In this document: positions 46,840 through 50,890 of the stretch, piece after piece
Layout of the letters: each line of letters starts with the position of its first letter
Numbering within the stretch: position 1 is the stretch's first letter
IMG/VR virus record: IMGVR_UViG_3300032278_004284
Coordinates: 1-50,890 of that record
Strand: one strand, 5' to 3'
Length of the DNA: 50,890 bases
Origin: a virus
Made by a program: the position numbers and the translations under genes
Notes under the pieces: generated by a model
Databases searched by the model: none
Told to the model about the DNA's origin: nothing
Seen by the model: the letters and a program-made list of their open reading frames with translations, nothing else

Positions 46840-46928
46840 CCTGTCCACATGGCTTTTTCTGGATATCGATTTCAGTTCCCATGATAGTTTTGCTGTTTGC
46901 CGCAGCGGACTGGCTACGTAAGCAGTAG
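46836..46928 (+). CDS. Tiny membrane protein, 30 aa
   Basis: MTCPHGFFWISISVPMIVLL and ten more residues, one membrane helix and a basic end. Start overlaps the preceding stop (ATGA). One of five such tiny membrane proteins in the rightward region. Confidence 0.45.
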   Translation: MTCPHGFFWISISVPMIVLLFAAADWLRKQ

Positions 46929-46929
46929 C

Positions 46930-46958
46930 TCGCGCCCCTCCTGATTCTGCGCTATCGT
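46930..46958 (+). promoter_or_regulatory. Promoter resembling the TTGCGC family
   Basis: TCGCGC (46930-46935), 17 bases, TATCGT (46953-46958). It lies about 45 bases before the nuclease gene at 47004, which has its own ribosome site. Confidence 0.4.
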
Positions 46959-47003
46959 CACCTCAGCGGTTCATTCACATAACCCCAACAAGAGAGGTGA
47001 CTC

Positions 47004-47804
47004 ATGGACATCCCCAAAGGAGGCTACAAGGTCTCCGACGAACTGTACCGTTACAAGGTCAGAGGCGACCGGTGGTATCTTCACGTACCATCGGGCACCT
47101 GGCTTCGCAACGTCACCCGGATTACTGGCAAGTATCCGGCGGACGAAGGGCTCATGCGGTGGATTTGCAGCCACGGTAGCTACGACAACTACCAGAACGC
47201 ATTGCAGCAGGCAGCCTTTCGGGGCACTGCTATCCATCGCGGCGTCGAGCAACTTCACAAAGGTCGAACTCTGGTTCAATCAGAGTACAAGCACGACGAG
47301 TGGAAAGCGCTGCTGTCGTATCAGCGGTTCATGCGGGATCACAAGCCGGAGATTATCGCGGTCGAAGAGGTCGTTTACAGCCTCAAACGCCGTCTGGCCG
47401 GCACGTTGGATCTGCGGGTCCGTCTCGATGGTCACACCGTGCTCGACATCAAGTCATCGAAGTCCGGCATCTTCCGGACCCAGATGCTCCAAGTGAACGA
47501 GTACGGTTATCTGTTCAACAGCAACGCCAACGGTCATGTGGTTGAGAAGGCCGGCGTGCTCCGCCTCGGGACCCGTCATCGTTGCGGCTTCGAGTTGAAG
47601 GTCTGGGATTTGTGCGAAGACATGCACAGAACCTTTGTCGCTCTTCACCGTGTCGACTTCGATATGGATTCCTCGATGGAGCCCACATTCCCAAAACCGC
47701 AGCCGGAGCAAATCTGTCTTGAGCAGTCCGAAAGGGCCGACGAGAAGCCCAACGGGAAACCCCACAACAACGGGCACACCAATCGTGTTGTTGTCTGGGA
47801 GTGA
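47004..47804 (+). CDS. PD-(D/E)XK nuclease, RecB/Cas4-like
   Basis: 266 residues from ATG with an AGAGGTG site. The catalytic fold is visible: FRGTAIHRGVEQLH (His in motif I), EEVVYSLKRRLAGTLDLRV (acidic Asp), VLDIKSSK (Asp-x-Lys), and QVNEYGYLF (Gln-x-x-x-Tyr). This is the layout of phage RecB-family exonucleases that process DNA ends. The C-terminal 50 residues are Pro/Gln/Glu-rich and probably disordered. It works plausibly with the SSB-like protein. Confidence 0.8.
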   Translation: MDIPKGGYKVSDELYRYKVRGDRWYLHVPSGTWLRNVTRITGKYPADEGLMRWICSHGSYDNYQNALQQAAFRGTAIHRGVEQLHKGRTLVQSEYKHDEWKALLSYQRFMRDHKPEIIAVEEVVYSLKRRLAGTLDLRVRLDGHTVLDIKSSKSGIFRTQMLQVNEYGYLFNSNANGHVVEKAGVLRLGTRHRCGFELKVWDLCEDMHRTFVALHRVDFDMDSSMEPTFPKPQPEQICLEQSERADEKPNGKPHNNGHTNRVVVWE

Positions 47805-47812
47805 GCCGCTAC

Positions 47813-47845
47813 GGCCTCTGCGTTCACACGCAGGGGCCTGTTTGA
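47813..47845 (+). terminator. Terminator of the rightward operon
   Basis: Ten-bp stem GGCCTCTGCG with CGCAGGGGCC (one G-U), loop TTCACA, then TGTTTG. Confidence 0.65.
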
Positions 47846-47936
47846 CGTTGGCAAGGCACCGGAGCCGGAGCGGACGGCGGCAGACGTTTGCGTAGGCGCG
47901 AGGTGCCGCTGCTGCGTCGCTCCGCAGCTGGAGCAT

Positions 47937-47970
47937 GAAAAAAGCCCCGATCCGCTATGGGACCGGGGCG
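47937..47970 (-). terminator. Terminator of the leftward 47975-48277 gene
   Basis: Minus strand: GCCCCGGTCC..GGATCGGGGC followed by TTTTTT, immediately after the stop at 47975. Confidence 0.85.
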
Positions 47971-47974
47971 AGAG

Positions 47975-48277
47975 CTAAAGGCAGATAGCTTTGTTGATGG
48001 CCTGCTTGAGAGTACGTAGGGCTTCGGTTTCTACGTCTTCGGGAGTTTTGGTATCAAGCAAATCCAACGCTAGGTAGCAGGCTCTAAGCAAGTCAGGAGC
48101 CGCAGCCATGAGCCTTGCGTTCGCTTTTGTTGTGACGGAGCAATCTTCTCCGAAAGTCACGCTAGCCAGCGGGTTGCCAAAGTCATTTTGAACAACCATA
48201 CCGTTGCAGCGGATTTCCGTATCAGTCTGAATGGAAAATGGACCATCGGTCTGCCAAGGTCCAGGAGTGTGAAGTGA
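47975..48277 (-). CDS. Phage protein of unknown function, relative of the 43343 gene
   Basis: 100 residues from ATG (MSLHTPGPWQTDG) after CTTTCTCCTTTTTCTC. The C-terminal KANARLMAAAPDLLRACYLA and the LHTPGPW start define a widespread small phage protein family, of which 43343-43723 encodes another member. An upstream in-frame start (13 residues earlier) is less likely. Function unknown. Confidence 0.7.
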   Translation of the reverse strand, partial: SLHTPGPWQTDGPFSIQTDTEIRCNGMVVQNDFGNPLASVTFGEDCSVTTKANARLMAAAPDLLRACYLALDLLDTKTPEDVETEALRTLKQAINKAICL

Positions 48278-48300
48278 CATGAGAAAAAGGAGAAAGGTGT

Positions 48301-48333
48301 AAAAATCGGGCGACACCCCGAAGGATGCCGCCC
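48301..48333 (-). terminator. UUCG-capped terminator
   Basis: Minus strand: GGGCGGCATCC-TTCG-GGGTGTCGCCC (11 bp, two G-U pairs) then ATTTTTA. It ends the 93-residue gene and precedes the leader of the next gene. Confidence 0.85.
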
Positions 48334-48340
48334 AGCGGTC

Positions 48341-48622
48341 TTATCGTTCGACAAGCACCATTGCAATTTCGACTTTGTCTTTGTCTTTTTGGCAGGCGAG
48401 TACTGCCTCAGCCGTTTTCCGGTCAGGCATTGTGAACGGACAAGGGCACTGTTTTGATTCTGTATCGATCAGCATGAACCGGGTGTCGTACGTGCAGTCG
48501 AATGTCTGCTGCATTTCTTTAACGCAGTCTTTCCACTGATCTTCGAAGTACCGGTAATCCAGAACTTCGAAATATCCGTGCAGCTCATTGATTGCGACGT
48601 TTTCGAGGAACAAATCAAACAT
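48341..48622 (-). CDS. Unknown protein, 93 aa, coupled to the methyltransferase
   Basis: 93 residues from MFDLFLENVAINEL. The ATG overlaps the last codons of the methyltransferase gene (AATGTTTGA). A cysteine cluster (KQCPCPF) and charged C-terminus are present. The first half (GYFEVLDYRYFEDQWKD) is mixed alpha/beta. No family recognised. Confidence 0.6.
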   Translation of the reverse strand: MFDLFLENVAINELHGYFEVLDYRYFEDQWKDCVKEMQQTFDCTYDTRFMLIDTESKQCPCPFTMPDRKTAEAVLACQKDKDKVEIAMVLVER

Positions 48623-49313
48623 TGGTCGTGGGGGAAGTGGATACAATCGGCTTCTGCACCACCAAGCAGGTGTCATGCAGGCCAGGAATGAACGAAGAGC
48701 GGTAACTCTTTTTCGATGATGTGTTGCCGTGCTGCAGGCGGATGATCTCGGTGCACTTTTGCCGCAGACCGGCGTCGAAACACAGCCGTTTGGTGTAGTA
48801 CGTCAGTGGCACGTAGCCGGCTTCTCGGTCGGTGTAATCACCCATCAAGACGGCGAGGTGACCGCCGGGAGTCAGGGCTTCTTTGCAATTCCAGATGACT
48901 TTCCAGTAGCGGGCGAGAAAATCGATACACGTCGGAGCGGTCGACAGGTCCCGTGGATCATCGCTGTAGACCTTCATTCGCCAGTACGGCGGGTGAATCC
49001 ACACGAAGTCGTATTTGCCGACAATCTTCATGTGCTCCGAATTGGCACAATCGAAGCCGAAACGGATGTCTCCGGAGAAATGCTCGATTCCGAGTTCCCG
49101 GCAAACGTCCCGACAAGTACCGGACCCGGTCATGGGGTCCAAAACGCGCTTTGGTAGGAAATACTGCAACAGGTCACGGATGAGGTATCCGCCACAATTG
49201 CCGGGATACTTGTGACTGCCGTATTCACCGCGACGGGTGGATGCGTGGATGCTGGTGAGATGTGGAACAGGTGAGCCGTTCCGGGGAGGAGTGGGGAGAG
49301 TGATTTGATTCAT
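48615..49313 (-). CDS. DNA methyltransferase (third in the window)
   Basis: 232 residues. The S-adenosylmethionine motif is RVLDPMTGSGTCRDV (55-69) and the catalytic motif HPPYW, then PGGHLAVLMGDY. It resembles small phage orphan methyltransferases that modify phage or host DNA, and is unrelated in detail to the two SPPY enzymes. No partner nuclease is adjacent. ATG lies after a terminator-like hairpin and the pyrimidine-rich CATTTCTCTTCCAATTTTC. Confidence 0.8.
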   Translation of the reverse strand: MNQITLPTPPRNGSPVPHLTSIHASTRRGEYGSHKYPGNCGGYLIRDLLQYFLPKRVLDPMTGSGTCRDVCRELGIEHFSGDIRFGFDCANSEHMKIVGKYDFVWIHPPYWRMKVYSDDPRDLSTAPTCIDFLARYWKVIWNCKEALTPGGHLAVLMGDYTDREAGYVPLTYYTKRLCFDAGLRQKCTEIIRLQHGNTSSKKSYRSSFIPGLHDTCLVVQKPIVSTSPTTNV

Positions 49314-49338
49314 GATGAAGAAAATTGGAAGAGAAATG

Positions 49339-49364
49339 AAAAAGCCCCGACCGGAACCGGGGCT
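49339..49364 (-). terminator. Terminator before the methyltransferase gene
   Basis: Minus strand: AGCCCCG-GTTCCGGT-CGGGGCT followed by TTTTTC, ending the small zinc-ribbon gene. Confidence 0.85.
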
Positions 49365-49377
49365 TGATTCTTGGGTT

Positions 49378-49512
49378 TCACCCTATTTGTGTTATTCGGA
49401 GGCAGGATTCGCAATGGAAGTGATGCTTGTCGACTCCGCAACGGCAGGAGAAATCGGGCATGTAGAACACGTCGTCGGAAGAGTCGACGCATTCGCACCA
49501 CTCACTGCTCAT
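49378..49512 (-). CDS. Small zinc-ribbon protein, 44 aa
   Basis: MSSEWCECVDSSDDVFYMPD, then CRCGVDKHHFHCESC. Cysteines and histidines in pairs suggest one zinc ion. The start overlaps the stop of the upstream cysteine-rich gene, and a terminator follows 14 bases after the stop. Function unknown. Confidence 0.55.
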   Translation of the reverse strand: MSSEWCECVDSSDDVFYMPDFSCRCGVDKHHFHCESCLRITQIG

Positions 49513-49684
49513 TCGAGATCGGTTCATGGCAACAACGGGAAGGAAGCAAATTGGCGTGCAAGGCGTGGCACATCTGCAGACAGCAAGTACACACGTCGTA
49601 GCCGTTGATGTCGGTGACGAGAGAACCGCAGCAGTCGCTGATCGGCTCAGGTTTGACGAGATTGAGAATCTGTGAGAAGCTCAT
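49502..49684 (-). CDS. Small cysteine-rich protein, 60 aa
   Basis: 60 residues from MSFSQILNLVKPEPISDCCG. It then has DVCTCCLQMC and RCCHEP. Ten cysteine or histidine ligands could bind one or two zinc ions. ATG follows CCTCTTTCCAAATTTCCGTGTT. Longer in-frame starts exist up to 49819 but lie beyond a terminator-like hairpin, so the short form is preferred. Confidence 0.55.
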   Translation of the reverse strand: MSFSQILNLVKPEPISDCCGSLVTDINGYDVCTCCLQMCHALHANLLPSRCCHEPISNEQ

Positions 49685-50081
49685 AACACGGAAATTTGGA
49701 AAGAGGTAAAGCGGTTTACGAGAGAGCCGTTTTGCCAATGGAGGAGCACGAGCCATGTGGACGAGGTGAAGGAAACAAAACACCCGGAAGCGTTGCTCGC
49801 GGGCGTCCAGTCCGAACATCTGAAGTCAAGGAGGAGTCCCAACGGGAAGCTCCTTGACGTCAGATGCACAATGGGAAGAACGCGAGAGCTTAAAAGGGCC
49901 GACGGTATGCCCGGACCCTGCGAGAACGGTGATTTCCCCGGCGGTAGTCAGGGGAAGAGTCTGTCACAAGAGTTGTCACAGATAGGCTGGAATGAGCCGG
50001 GAAAACTGCTAGAATCTGGAATTACTGGAAACGCCGAGAGCGTTCCCTGTGATGACGCAAACACACCCCAGAACAACGTTT
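49685..50081. other. Intergenic region before the tRNA, hairpins only
   Basis: About 400 bases without a convincing gene. On the minus strand ACGCCCG with CGGGTGT and TTTTG (about 49781-49808) looks like a terminator. A long near-perfect stem at about 49825-49868 (TCAAGGAG with CTCCTTGA, inner TCCC/GGGA) has no T-run. TGC-TAGAAT at about 50006-50014 may be the -10 of the tRNA promoter. Confidence 0.4.
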
Positions 50082-50155
<74 letters not shown>

Positions 50156-50200
50156 TTTGCTTTAAGTCCTGCCGAACGCTGCAGTTAGAGCAGATTGCAC

Positions 50201-50890
50201 TTACGCGTAGCGGTAGCCGCTGTGGCGGATGTAGTTGATGAATTCAGCAGGCGTGAACTCGTCGAGAATCTTTCAGCAGTAACTCCACAGGCTCTCCATG
50301 GTGCGTCGGCCACTGCGTCGCAGCAGAGCTTTCAGTTTCGCAAACGCCTGCTCGATCGGATTGAGATCCGGCGAGTAAGGCGGCAGGAACAGCATCTCCG
50401 CTCCCACCTTTTCAATCGCCTCTCTGGCTTCGGCTCGTTTGTGACTGGAGAGATTGTCCAGAACGACGATGTCGCCAGGGCGTAAGGCGGGGGCGAGTTG
50501 CTGTTCGACATAAGCCACGAACAGGTCGCCGTTGATCGCTCCATCGATCACCGTGGGAGCCACCCAGCCCTCCGCTCTCAAGCCAGCCACAAACGTCGTC
50601 GTTTTCCAGTGGCCGTGCGGAACTTTCGCGATCAGACGGGTGCCCCGCAGCGATCGACCTCGCAGACGGGTCATGTTTGTCTTGGCCCATGTTTCGTCGA
50701 GAAACACCAGACGATTCAGGTTGAGTGTCGACTGTGACGACCGCCACAGTACGCGTTTCTGCCGAACGTCGGGGCGATCCTGCTCGGCGGCGACTAACGT
50801 CTTTTTTTTCGCGTCAGCTTGAGAGCCTTCAGGGCTCGGCAAAGCGTGGAGAGATGCAGGCCGGTCTGTAGTTTGTCCTCCAACTCCTCC
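50201..50890 (-). mobile_element. IS630-family transposase, decayed and cut by the window edge
   Basis: Minus strand, extending past the window. The DDE domain is present: LDETW, VLDNLSSH and PPYSPDLNPIEQAF. Two frames (up to LKALKLTRKK, then the DDE part) join by a -1 shift at an A8G run (about 50800-50807), as in several IS630 members that use frameshifting. The protein stops early at an in-frame TGA (50273); 24 codons later the sequence still matches a normal IS630 end (FINYIRHSGYRYA), so the copy carries a nonsense mutation. The element begins within about 45 bases of the tRNA. Confidence 0.85.

Noticed and set aside
50195-50206. A further GTAAGTGC operator near the IS630 end
   Set aside because: The word lies in the final codons of the transposase and is explained by coding sequence.

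Overview
The window reads as a nearly complete temperate tailed phage (prophage) of siphovirus type, about 50 kb, in a bacterium. An integrase lies at the left edge. An intact tRNA-Arg and a decayed IS630 element lie at the right edge. The host cannot be fixed from sequence alone. High GC, rare Shine-Dalgarno sites and IS630 would fit a Planctomycete-like host, but this is a weak inference.

Layout. (1) 1-8.4 kb, mostly minus strand: integrase, an excisionase-like HTH protein, a minimal primase-polymerase, two replication-relaxation-like proteins, a VirD4/TraG-like coupling ATPase with a small membrane protein, and a DUF932 protein. Two intergenic stretches here are highly structured. (2) 8.4-8.8 kb: a plus-strand HNH protein with a hydrophobic tail, divergent from its neighbour over a repeated operator. 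(3) 8.8-33.1 kb, minus strand, in reverse order of assembly: holin-like proteins and M15 endolysin, receptor-binding protein, tail hub and Dit-like proteins, tape measure, the G/GT tail chaperones with a -1 frameshift signal, tail tube, head-tail connectors, capsid, scaffold, minor head protein, portal, large and small terminase, and several small proteins. (4) 33.1-34.1 kb: about 1 kb with no convincing gene but dense RNA-like structure, including a cloverleaf that resembles a tRNA without being one. (5) 34.6-38.9 kb: a restriction-modification cassette with a phospholipase D-fold nuclease, two SPPY-type methyltransferases and a ribbon-helix-helix regulator whose palindromic operator sits between -35 and -10. 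(6) 39-47.8 kb, plus strand: a VRR-NUC nuclease, a Cro/CI-type HTH protein, many tiny membrane or zinc-binding proteins, an iteron-like array, a probable ssDNA-binding protein, an HNH nuclease and a RecB/Cas4-like nuclease. (7) 48-49.7 kb, minus strand: a third DNA methyltransferase and small proteins. (8) 50.1-50.9 kb: tRNA-Arg and IS630.

Two regulatory features run through the whole element. At least twelve intergenic sites on both strands carry a TTGCGC-like -35 box, a 16-18 bp spacer and a TANNNT-like -10 box. Ten genes begin 6-8 bases after a -10 box, so their mRNAs should be leaderless. Other structural genes instead have a GC-rich hairpin after the promoter and a C/T-rich stretch directly before ATG. 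Only a minority of genes, mostly in the early region, have a GGAGG-type ribosome binding site.
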